Part shown: piece after piece, positions 32,043 through 37,871 of the stretch | Position numbering within the stretch: the first letter of the stretch is position 1 | Layout of the letters: every line of letters starts with the position of its first letter | Assembly: GCF_001043955.1 (NCBI RefSeq) | Contig: NZ_LABZ01000255.1 | Location: 1-37,871, forward strand | Direction of reading: 5' to 3' | Source of the DNA: Methylobacterium tarhaniae | Lineage (GTDB): Bacteria > Pseudomonadota > Alphaproteobacteria > Rhizobiales > Beijerinckiaceae | Length of the DNA stretch: 37,871 nucleotides | Made by a program: the position numbers and the translations under genes | The notes under the pieces: model-generated | The model's database searches: none | The model's input: only the letters and a program-made list of their open reading frames with translations | What the model was told of the DNA's origin: nothing

Positions 32043-32762
32043 TCACCGCCGCACCCGCCGGCTTTTTGCCTCCTCGGCGAACGCATCCTCCTGCGCCCGT
32101 AGCCGCTCGACGAACACCGTGGCCGCCCGGGCGATGTGCTGGCGCGACAGCCGGTCGGCGGTCTCGGCGTCGCCCGCCGCGATGGCCTCGAGGATCGCCG
32201 CGTGCTCGTCCCAGATGCGGGCCGGCATCGTCTCGTCCTCGCGCAGGACCTCGCCCATGATCCGCCGCAGGTGGTTGAAATGCGGCGCCGCAGTCTCGAC
32301 GATGATCGGGTTCTCGGCGATCTCGCCGAGGAAGCGGTGGAAGGCGATGTCGGCGGCGATCAGCTCCGCCACGGAACCCGTCTGCGCCGCCGCGCGGCCC
32401 GCCGCCACCAGGGGAGGGCCCTCGCGGCCGGCACGGGCGGGATTGCGCTCGGCGGCGAGCCGGCTCGTCAGGCCTTCGAGCACGCCGCGCACCTCGTAGA
32501 GGTTCTGCACGAACGAGGCTTCCAGCGGCGCCACCACCAGCCCGCGCCGCGGCGCATCGCGCACGATGCCGTGGTTGCGCAGGAGCAGCAGCGCCTGCTG
32601 CACCGGCTGGCGCGAGACGCCGTAGGCATCGGCGAGTTCGTCCTGGATCAGCCGTGTATTCGGCGGCAGCCGCCCCTCGGTGATCTCGCTGAAGATCGCA
32701 CCGTAGACCTGCTCGACGAGCCGGTGGCGCGTCAGGCTGCGGGCATCGGTCTCGCCGGCCAT
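32043..32762 (-). CDS. GntR-family regulator with FCD ligand domain (FadR subfamily)
   Basis: 239 residues from ATG 32762, chosen because AAGGGGGG lies seven bases upstream; the frame continues upstream only to a TTG. Winged helix at about 15-75: LVEQVYGAIFSEITEGRLPP, QDELADAYGVSRQPVQQALL. All-helical FCD domain from about 90 with the metal/ligand-binding residues suggested by DIAFHRFLGEIAENP and HAAILEAIAAGDAE. FCD regulators usually repress a neighbouring catabolic operon until they bind an organic acid. It is divergent from the TRAP binding-protein gene, 160 bp away, with dyads in between (see 32803-32857). Confidence 0.9.
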   Translation of the reverse strand: MAGETDARSLTRHRLVEQVYGAIFSEITEGRLPPNTRLIQDELADAYGVSRQPVQQALLLLRNHGIVRDAPRRGLVVAPLEASFVQNLYEVRGVLEGLTSRLAAERNPARAGREGPPLVAAGRAAAQTGSVAELIAADIAFHRFLGEIAENPIIVETAAPHFNHLRRIMGEVLREDETMPARIWDEHAAILEAIAAGDAETADRLSRQHIARAATVFVERLRAQEDAFAEEAKSRRVRR

Positions 32763-32802
32763 GGCCGGACCCCCCTTCACGCAAAAACTCGTCTCCGACG
32801 TG

Positions 32803-32857
32803 TTGCGCAAACTGGAGGCTTGTGCAATACCGAATTCGAAATTCGAATTCTGAATTC
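32803..32857. promoter_or_regulatory. Operator/promoter cluster between the GntR and TRAP genes
   Basis: Two similar octamers, TTGCGCAA (32803-32810) and TTGTGCAA (32819-32826), lie 16 bp apart. Then comes a perfect nine-base dyad around one base, GAATTCGAAATTCGAATTC (32832-32850), and another GAATTC at 32852-32857. This AT-rich block is 65-120 bp upstream of the TRAP gene start and 40-95 bp upstream of the regulator start, the expected place for autoregulated divergent operators. Confidence 0.55.
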
Positions 32858-32922
32858 AATAAATGCCGCGGCGGGATGCTCCCGGAGTGACGGCATCGGG
32901 ATTCGGTCGAGGGAGAAACGCC

Positions 32923-33975
32923 ATGAACCACCCCCGCGTGCCCCAGCCCCGCATGACGGGGCTTCACCGGCGGCACCTGCTGGCCTCCGGCCTCGGTGCC
33001 GCCGCCGCGCTCGCCGCCGGCTTTCCGCGACCGGCCCTGGCGCAAGGCCAGAAGCTCACCTTCAAGCTCGGCACCGACCTGCCGGTGCCGCATCCGTTGA
33101 ACGTGCGCCTCAAGGAGGCGATCGCGGCGATCGGCAAGGAGACCAACGGCGCGGTCGAGATCAGCCTGTTCCCGTCGAACCAGCTGGGCAGCGACTCGGA
33201 CATGCTGTCCCAGATCCGCTCGGGCGCCCTCGAACTCGCGACCTTTCCCGGCACCGTGGTCTCGACCCTGGTGCCGGCGACCTCGCTCACCGGCATCGGC
33301 TTCGCCTTCACGAGCTACGACAAGGTCTGGGCCGCGATGGACGGCGAGGTCGGCGGCTATATCCGCAAGTCGATCGAGAAGGCCAACCTCGTCCCGTTCG
33401 AGACGACCTGGGACAACGGCTTCCGGCAGATCACCACCAGCACCAAGCCGATCCGGACGCCCGACGACCTCAAGAACTTCAAGATCCGCGTGCCGGTGGT
33501 GCCGCTCTGGGTCTCGATGTTCTCGGCACTCGGTGCCGCGCCGGTCAGCATCCCGTTGAGCGAGGCCTATTCGGCGCTCCAGACCAAGATCGCCGACGGG
33601 CAGGAGAACCCGCTGGCGCTCATCAACTTCGCCAAGTTCTACGAGGTGCAGAAATACTGCTCGCTCACCAACCATGCCTGGGACGGGTTCTGGATGATGG
33701 CGAGCGGCCGCGTCTGGAAGGGCGTGCCGGCCGACGTGCGGGCGATCATGGAGAAGCACCTCAACGCGGCGGCGTTGAAGGAGCGCGACGACATCGCCCA
33801 GGCCAACCGCGACACCCAGAAGGAATTGGAGGGGAGGGGGCTCGTGTTCAACACCACCGACCCGGCCGCCTTCCAGTCCGCGCTCAAGGCGACGAAGTTC
33901 TACGGCCAGTGGCGCGAGAAATTCGGGCCCGAGGCCTGGGCGCTGGTGCAGAAATATGCCGGGGATATCGGCTGA
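32923..33975 (+). CDS. TRAP transporter substrate-binding protein (DctP family), Tat-exported
   Basis: 350 residues, ATG 32923 with GGGAGA seven bases upstream. The N-terminus carries a twin-arginine signal (HRRHLLASGLGAAAALAAGF, cleaved after ALAQ). The mature part is a DctP fold: KLTFKLGTDLPVPHPLNVRL, VEISLFPSNQLGSDSDMLSQ, the conserved arginine region in FKIRVPVVPLWVSMFSALGA, and the Gln-Glu-Asn segment DGQENPLALI that typifies the family. It binds a carboxylate in the periplasm. The small and large membrane subunits DctQ/DctM are not adjacent nor in the window, so it either works with a distant pair or the cluster is split. Control by the divergent GntR gene is likely. Confidence 0.88.
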   Translation: MNHPRVPQPRMTGLHRRHLLASGLGAAAALAAGFPRPALAQGQKLTFKLGTDLPVPHPLNVRLKEAIAAIGKETNGAVEISLFPSNQLGSDSDMLSQIRSGALELATFPGTVVSTLVPATSLTGIGFAFTSYDKVWAAMDGEVGGYIRKSIEKANLVPFETTWDNGFRQITTSTKPIRTPDDLKNFKIRVPVVPLWVSMFSALGAAPVSIPLSEAYSALQTKIADGQENPLALINFAKFYEVQKYCSLTNHAWDGFWMMASGRVWKGVPADVRAIMEKHLNAAALKERDDIAQANRDTQKELEGRGLVFNTTDPAAFQSALKATKFYGQWREKFGPEAWALVQKYAGDIG

Positions 33976-34023
33976 GGATTCGGACCGGCTGTTATTGTCT
34001 CCGACCGACCTGACACTCACGGC

Positions 34024-34160
34024 GTCATTCCGGGGCCGCGAAGGCGGAGCCCGGAATCGAGGACAGGTGGTGGTCCAGGAAAAGGCCGACAGCCTGCAGC
34101 TCACTCTCCTCCACCTGAGTGTCTGGATTCCGGGTCCCGCTTTCGCGGCCCCGGAATGAC
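34024..34160. repeat. Palindromic REP doublet (BIME-like)
   Basis: The 35 bases at 34024-34058 match the reverse complement of 34126-34160 at 32 of 35 positions. Each arm is internally palindromic (ATTCCGGG...CCCGGAAT). Inside, CAGGTGGTGG (34064-34073) faces CCTCCACCTG (34108-34117), extending the symmetry. It fills the gap between the TRAP gene and the acyl-CoA synthetase gene and could fold into one long hairpin in RNA. Confidence 0.82.
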
Positions 34161-34244
34161 GATGGAGGGAGACCCGCCGTCGGCGTGACCTGACAGTCGT
34201 GGTCACACGAGCCCGAACAGAACGAGGAAGCGAGGACGACCACG

Positions 34245-35807
34245 ATGAGGGATGTGCTCACGCCCGGGCAGATGCTCGCCGTCCAGGCGCGCCTGCAACC
34301 CGACCGGATCGGCGCGCGCGACCTCGAGCGCGAGATGACGTTCCGGCAATGGAACGCCCGCGCCTGCCGCCTAGGCAACGGCCTGCTCGGCCTCGGCCTC
34401 AAGAAGGGCGACCGGGTGGCGGTGCTGGCCTACAATTGCGTCGAGTGGCTGGAGCTTTACCCGGCCATGGCGAAGGCCGGCCTCGTCGCGGTGCCGATCA
34501 ACTTCCGGCTCGTCGGTCCCGAGGTGCGCTACATCCTGGAGGATGCCGAGGTCTCGGCCCTGATCCTCCAGGACGAGCTCGCCGGCACGATCGAGGAGAT
34601 CCGGGCCGACCTGCCGGTGGCGGAATCCCGCGTGGTGTGGTTCGGGGCGACACCCTGCCCGGCGGGCTTCTCCGCCTACGAGGACCTGATCGCCAAGGCA
34701 CGCGAGGACGAGCCCGGCATCGCGGTCGACCCGGCCGATCCGTGGATGCTGATGTATACCTCGGGCACCACCGGCAAGCCGAAGGGCGCGATCCGCTCGC
34801 ATCGCGGCGCCGCCATGCTGTCGATGATCACCGAGATCGAACTCGGCATCCACCGGCGCGATTCGGCTCTGCTGGTCATGCCGCTGTGCCACGCCAACTC
34901 GCTCTACTTCTTCGGCGCGTTCAGCTATTGCGGCGGCGTCACCAGCGTGTATTCGCGCAAGAGCTTCGATCCGGAGCATTGCGTGCGGGCCTTGGCCGAG
35001 GGCGGGGCGAGCTTCACCTCCCTGGTGCCGACCCACTACGCGATGATGCTGGGCTTGAGCCGGGAGGCGACGGCGCGCTACGACCTCACCCGCATCACCC
35101 GCCTGATGATCTCCTCGGCCCCGGCCCGGCCCGACACCAAGCGGGCGGTGATGGAGTTCTTCCCGAATTCCGGGCTCTACGAACTCTACGGCGCCACCGA
35201 GGTCGGCTGGGCGACGATGCTGCACCCGCCGGAGCAATTCACCAAGCTCGGCTCGGTCGGCCGCGAATGCGTCGGCTCGGCGCCGATCAAGCTGATCGAC
35301 GAGGCCGGCAACGAGGTGCCGGACGGCGAGGCCGGCGAATTGTACTGCTCCAATCCCTACCTGTTCGACGGCTACTGGAAGCTGCCGGAGAAGACGAAAG
35401 AGGCCTTCCGCGGCGAGTACTGCACCGTCGGCGACATGGCCCGGCGCGACGCCGACGGGTTCATCCACCTCGTCGACCGCAAGAGCAACATGATCATCTC
35501 CGGCGGCGAGAACATCTATCCCTCCGAGGTCGAGGCCCTGCTCGGCAGCCATCCGGCGGTGCACGACGTCGCGGTGGTCGGCCTGCCGGACGAGACCTGG
35601 GGCGAGCGCGTCCACGCGGTGATCGTCCTGCGCGACGGCGCCTCGGCCAGCGAGGCCGAGATCCTCGGCTGGTGCAAGGATCGCCTCGCCGGCTTCAAGC
35701 GCCCGCGCACGGTCTCGTTCATGGAGGACCAGGCGATGCCCCGCACGGCGACGGGGAAGAACCTGCACCGGAAGCTGAAGGAACGGCTGGTGCAGGGGGA
35801 GGGGTAG
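34245..35807 (+). CDS. AMP-dependent acyl-CoA synthetase (ANL superfamily)
   Basis: 520 residues, ATG 34245 with GAGGA nine bases upstream. It activates a carboxylic acid to its CoA thioester with ATP. Motifs in order: P-loop YTSGTTGKPKGAIRSH (from residue 171), LYELYGATEVGW, YCTVGDMARRDADGFIHLVD, the hinge DRKSNMIISGGENIYPSEVE and the C-terminal catalytic lysine in PRTATGKNLHRKL. The length suits medium or short substrates. The substrate pocket cannot be read reliably. It lies between a TRAP carboxylate binding protein and a ThDP-dependent lyase-like enzyme, so I infer that the imported acid is converted to a CoA ester that the next enzyme cleaves. Confidence 0.9.
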   Translation: MRDVLTPGQMLAVQARLQPDRIGARDLEREMTFRQWNARACRLGNGLLGLGLKKGDRVAVLAYNCVEWLELYPAMAKAGLVAVPINFRLVGPEVRYILEDAEVSALILQDELAGTIEEIRADLPVAESRVVWFGATPCPAGFSAYEDLIAKAREDEPGIAVDPADPWMLMYTSGTTGKPKGAIRSHRGAAMLSMITEIELGIHRRDSALLVMPLCHANSLYFFGAFSYCGGVTSVYSRKSFDPEHCVRALAEGGASFTSLVPTHYAMMLGLSREATARYDLTRITRLMISSAPARPDTKRAVMEFFPNSGLYELYGATEVGWATMLHPPEQFTKLGSVGRECVGSAPIKLIDEAGNEVPDGEAGELYCSNPYLFDGYWKLPEKTKEAFRGEYCTVGDMARRDADGFIHLVDRKSNMIISGGENIYPSEVEALLGSHPAVHDVAVVGLPDETWGERVHAVIVLRDGASASEAEILGWCKDRLAGFKRPRTVSFMEDQAMPRTATGKNLHRKLKERLVQGEG

Positions 35808-35849
35808 GGGCGGCCATACCTGCGCCGCTCGACGGATCGGTCGCGGGTC

Positions 35850-35879
35850 TCTCCTCTCCCCGCCCGCGGGGAGAGGAGA
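35850..35879. terminator. Perfect 14-bp hairpin downstream of the acyl-CoA synthetase gene
   Basis: TCTCCTCTCCCCGC (35850-35863), two bases, GCGGGGAGAGGAGA (35866-35879). It lies 42 bp after the stop codon and belongs to the CTCTCCC/GGGAGAG palindrome family found at 6583-6606 and near 22022-22075. Confidence 0.65.
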
Positions 35880-36017
35880 AGGGCGCCCTATCTTGGTGCG
35901 GGCAGCGGATCGGGGCTTCGTGATCTGCGACGATGACGAACTCACCCGGAATGGATTCCGAGGCGAGCACGGCGCACCGATGGCGCGAACAACGACATAA
36001 CGAGAGGGAGAAAACCC

Positions 36018-37754
36018 ATGAGCCAGCAGGCCACCGTCCAGGACCTCAACGCCGACGCGCAATCCTGCGCCGCCTGGATCGCCCAGTTCCTGAAGGCGCG
36101 GGGCGTCGATCGGGTGTTCGGCCTCCAGGGCGGCCATATCCAGCCGATCTGGGATCATTGCGCCCGCCTCGGCATCCGCATCGTCGACGTGCGCGACGAG
36201 GGGGCGGCCGTCCACATGGCCCACGCCCACGCGGAACTCACCGGGGAACTCGGGGTCTGCATGGCGACCGCCGGACCCGGCGTCACCAACTGCGTCACCG
36301 GCATCGCCAACGCCTCGCTCGCCCGCGTCCCGGTGCTGCTGATCGGCGGCTGCACCTCGCGGCCGCAGGCCAATCTCGGGCCGCTCCAGGACATCCCGCA
36401 CGTCGACATCCTGCGCCCGGTCACCCGCCAGTCGCGCACCGCCCGGGTCGCCGACCAGGTGATCCGCGAGCTCGACGAGGCTCTGGCCCGCGCCATGGGG
36501 GATCTCGGCGAACCGGGCCCGGTCTACATCGAGATCCCGACCGACGTGCTGCGCGCCCACGTGCCGCCGCAGCTGGTGCTCGACGACTGGATGGCGCCGA
36601 AGGCACCCCGCCGCCTGCCGCCCGATCCGGCCGGCATCGCGAAGGCCGTCGACGTGCTGTGGAGCGCCAAGCGTCCGCTGGTGGTGAGCGGGCGCGGCGC
36701 CAAGCAAGCCGGCCCGGAGCTGGTCCGCCTCCTCGATGCCCTGGGCGCGGTCTATCTCGACACCCAGGAGAGCCGCGGCCTGGTGCCGGCCGACCACCCG
36801 GCGACGGTGGGCGCCATGCGGGCCGCCGCGATGACCGAGGCCGACGTGGTCCTGGTGATCGGCCGCAAGCTCGACTACCAGCTCGGCTACGGCTCGCCGG
36901 CGGTGTTCCCCAATGCCCGCTTCGTCCGCATCGCCGACAATGCGGGCGAGCTCGTCGACAACCGCCGCGGCGAGCCGGAGCTGCTCGCGACCCCGAGCCT
37001 CGCGCTGGCGGCGATCGTCGACGCCGCCGGGAACCGGTCGCCCGCCCTCGACCGGGCCTGGGCGGAAGGCCTGCGGGCGCGCCACGTCAAGCGTTCGACC
37101 GGCGGAAGCGTGCCGCAGACCGGCGAGGACGGCCGCGTCCATCCGGCGGCGATCTTCGAGGCGATCCGGCAGGTCGCGGCGCCGGACTACATCGCGGTGG
37201 CGGATGGCGGCGACCTCCTCAGCTTCGCCCGGGTCGGCCTCGAGGCGCGGACCTATCTCGATGCGGGCGCCTTCGGCTGCCTCGGCATCGGCGTGCCCTA
37301 TGCCACCGCCGCCTCGCTCGCCCATCCCGACCGGCAGGTGATCTGCGTCACCGGCGACGGCGCCTTCGGCATCAACGCGATGGAGATCGACACCGCGGTC
37401 CGCCACGGGGCGAAGCCCGTCATCATCGTGTCGAACAACGCCGCCTGGAACATCGAGCGCTACGACCAGGAGTTCAATTACGGCGGCCGGGTCGTCGGCA
37501 CGCTGCTGGCCGATTCCGACTATGCCGCGATGGCCCGGGCGCTCGGCGCCCATGGCGAGCGGGTCGAGCGGCCGGAGGACTTAGCCCCGGCGATCGAGCG
37601 GGCGCTCGCCAACGCCCCGGCGCTGATCGACGTCACCACCTCGCAGGTCGCGGTGTCGTCGGACGCGCGCAAGGGCCTCGGCTTCGTGCCCGATTACCAG
37701 CCCCTCACCGCCTGGGACGATGCCGAAAGGCGGCGCCGCGGCGAGACCGTGTGA
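36018..37754 (+). CDS. ThDP-dependent enzyme of the acetolactate synthase / 2-hydroxyacyl-CoA lyase superfamily
   Basis: 578 residues, ATG 36018, GGGAGA eight bases upstream. Three-domain layout: Pyr domain with the catalytic glutamate Glu61 in VRDEGAAVHMA, a central TPP_M domain (about 200-330), and the PP domain with the diphosphate/Mg motif GDGAFGINAMEID to VSNN (446-474). GPGVTNCVTGIANASLARVP and PVLLIGGCTSRPQANLG are typical of the superfamily. The C-terminus (GLGFVPDYQPLTAWDDAE) is not that of acetolactate synthase, and no regulatory ilvH-like gene follows. Next to an acyl-CoA synthetase, a 2-hydroxyacyl-CoA lyase or oxalyl-CoA decarboxylase-like role is the best inference; benzoylformate decarboxylase-like or sulfoacetaldehyde acetyltransferase-like roles remain possible. 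Confidence 0.82.
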   Translation: MSQQATVQDLNADAQSCAAWIAQFLKARGVDRVFGLQGGHIQPIWDHCARLGIRIVDVRDEGAAVHMAHAHAELTGELGVCMATAGPGVTNCVTGIANASLARVPVLLIGGCTSRPQANLGPLQDIPHVDILRPVTRQSRTARVADQVIRELDEALARAMGDLGEPGPVYIEIPTDVLRAHVPPQLVLDDWMAPKAPRRLPPDPAGIAKAVDVLWSAKRPLVVSGRGAKQAGPELVRLLDALGAVYLDTQESRGLVPADHPATVGAMRAAAMTEADVVLVIGRKLDYQLGYGSPAVFPNARFVRIADNAGELVDNRRGEPELLATPSLALAAIVDAAGNRSPALDRAWAEGLRARHVKRSTGGSVPQTGEDGRVHPAAIFEAIRQVAAPDYIAVADGGDLLSFARVGLEARTYLDAGAFGCLGIGVPYATAASLAHPDRQVICVTGDGAFGINAMEIDTAVRHGAKPVIIVSNNAAWNIERYDQEFNYGGRVVGTLLADSDYAAMARALGAHGERVERPEDLAPAIERALANAPALIDVTTSQVAVSSDARKGLGFVPDYQPLTAWDDAERRRRGETV

Positions 37755-37773
37755 GGCGCCGCGGCCTGCAGGC

Positions 37774-37871
37774 TCACCGCCCCGGCCCGCGATCCTGCGG
37801 CGGGCGGTAGGCCTCGGGGGGCAGGTCGCGCGACAGGGTCTCGCCGGCGCCGCGGCCCGGGGCGGTGAGCC
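37774..37871 (-). CDS. C-terminal 31 residues of a minus-strand gene cut by the right edge
   Basis: On the minus strand one frame is open from the window edge to a TGA at 37774-37776 and reads LTAPGRGAGETLSRDLPPEA, then YRPPQDRGPGR. Its composition and third-position GC look coding, whereas the two other frames give Arg/Pro-rich nonsense. It would converge with the ThDP enzyme gene, 19 bp apart. The family is not recognisable from so short a piece. Confidence 0.5.
   Translation of the reverse strand, partial: LTAPGRGAGETLSRDLPPEAYRPPQDRGPGR

Noticed and set aside
34371..37553. Minus-strand open frame of more than 1000 codons across the acyl-CoA synthetase and ThDP genes
   Set aside because: It crosses two well-supported plus-strand genes and a palindromic repeat; the translation is His/Arg/Ala-rich without motifs. 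Its length only reflects the scarcity of stop codons in GC-rich DNA.
36018..37754. Biosynthetic acetolactate synthase large subunit (IlvB)
   Set aside because: No small subunit gene follows, the C-terminus differs, and the neighbours are a repressor, a carboxylate-binding protein and a CoA ligase, not branched-chain biosynthesis genes.

Overview
The window is very GC-rich and densely coded. Gene content, the Rhizobiales-type porin tail and GC-rich hairpins lacking U-tracts suggest an alphaproteobacterium of the order Hyphomicrobiales/Rhizobiales. A Methylobacterium-like genome is the best guess, but this is inference. No rRNA, tRNA, CRISPR array, prophage or complete insertion sequence was seen.

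Layout. Positions 1-3136: a secreted repeat protein cut by the left edge (minus), then a membrane protein made of a degenerate peptidoglycan glycosyltransferase plus a thermonuclease-like tail (plus). Positions 3149-7788: a complete branched-chain amino-acid type ABC transporter, livK-H-M-G-F (minus). Positions 7985-10957: a META-domain exported protein, a small XRE-type regulator and a methyl-accepting chemotaxis protein. Positions 11206-13497: a two-gene oxidoreductase unit (minus), followed by a 0.6 kb non-coding stretch with what looks like the last strand of a dead porin and two perfect hairpins. Positions 14102-16619: a NitT/TauT-type ABC importer (minus). Positions 16841-19762: an SDR, a TetR regulator, a 65-residue unknown and an exported glutathione peroxidase.

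Positions 19889-31807 form a sulfur-assimilation island. cysI and cysJ (NADPH sulfite reductase) and an Lrp/AsnC regulator lie on the minus strand. Divergent from them is a tightly packed plus-strand operon cysH-cysD-cysN::sbp-cysT-cysW-cysA. It should import sulfate (binding protein, CysTWA), activate it to APS (CysDN), reduce APS directly (an Fe-S type CysH, which explains why there is no cysC here) and reduce sulfite to sulfide (CysIJ). The standout feature is the third gene of the operon: the CysN GTPase and the periplasmic sulfate-binding protein are one uninterrupted 802-codon reading frame with an export signal in its middle. A shared 16-bp motif, GTTC-N8-GAAC, lies upstream of both cysJ and cysH, on either side of the Lrp gene, and is a candidate operator for the island.

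Positions 32043-37754: a GntR/FCD repressor gene divergent from a Tat-exported TRAP-type binding protein, an acyl-CoA synthetase and a ThDP-dependent enzyme. This looks like a small catabolic cluster for an organic acid that is taken up, CoA-activated and cleaved. The membrane subunits of the TRAP system are not in the window. The right edge holds the C-terminus of a further minus-strand gene. Several intergenic gaps carry palindromic REP/BIME-like elements of at least two sequence families.
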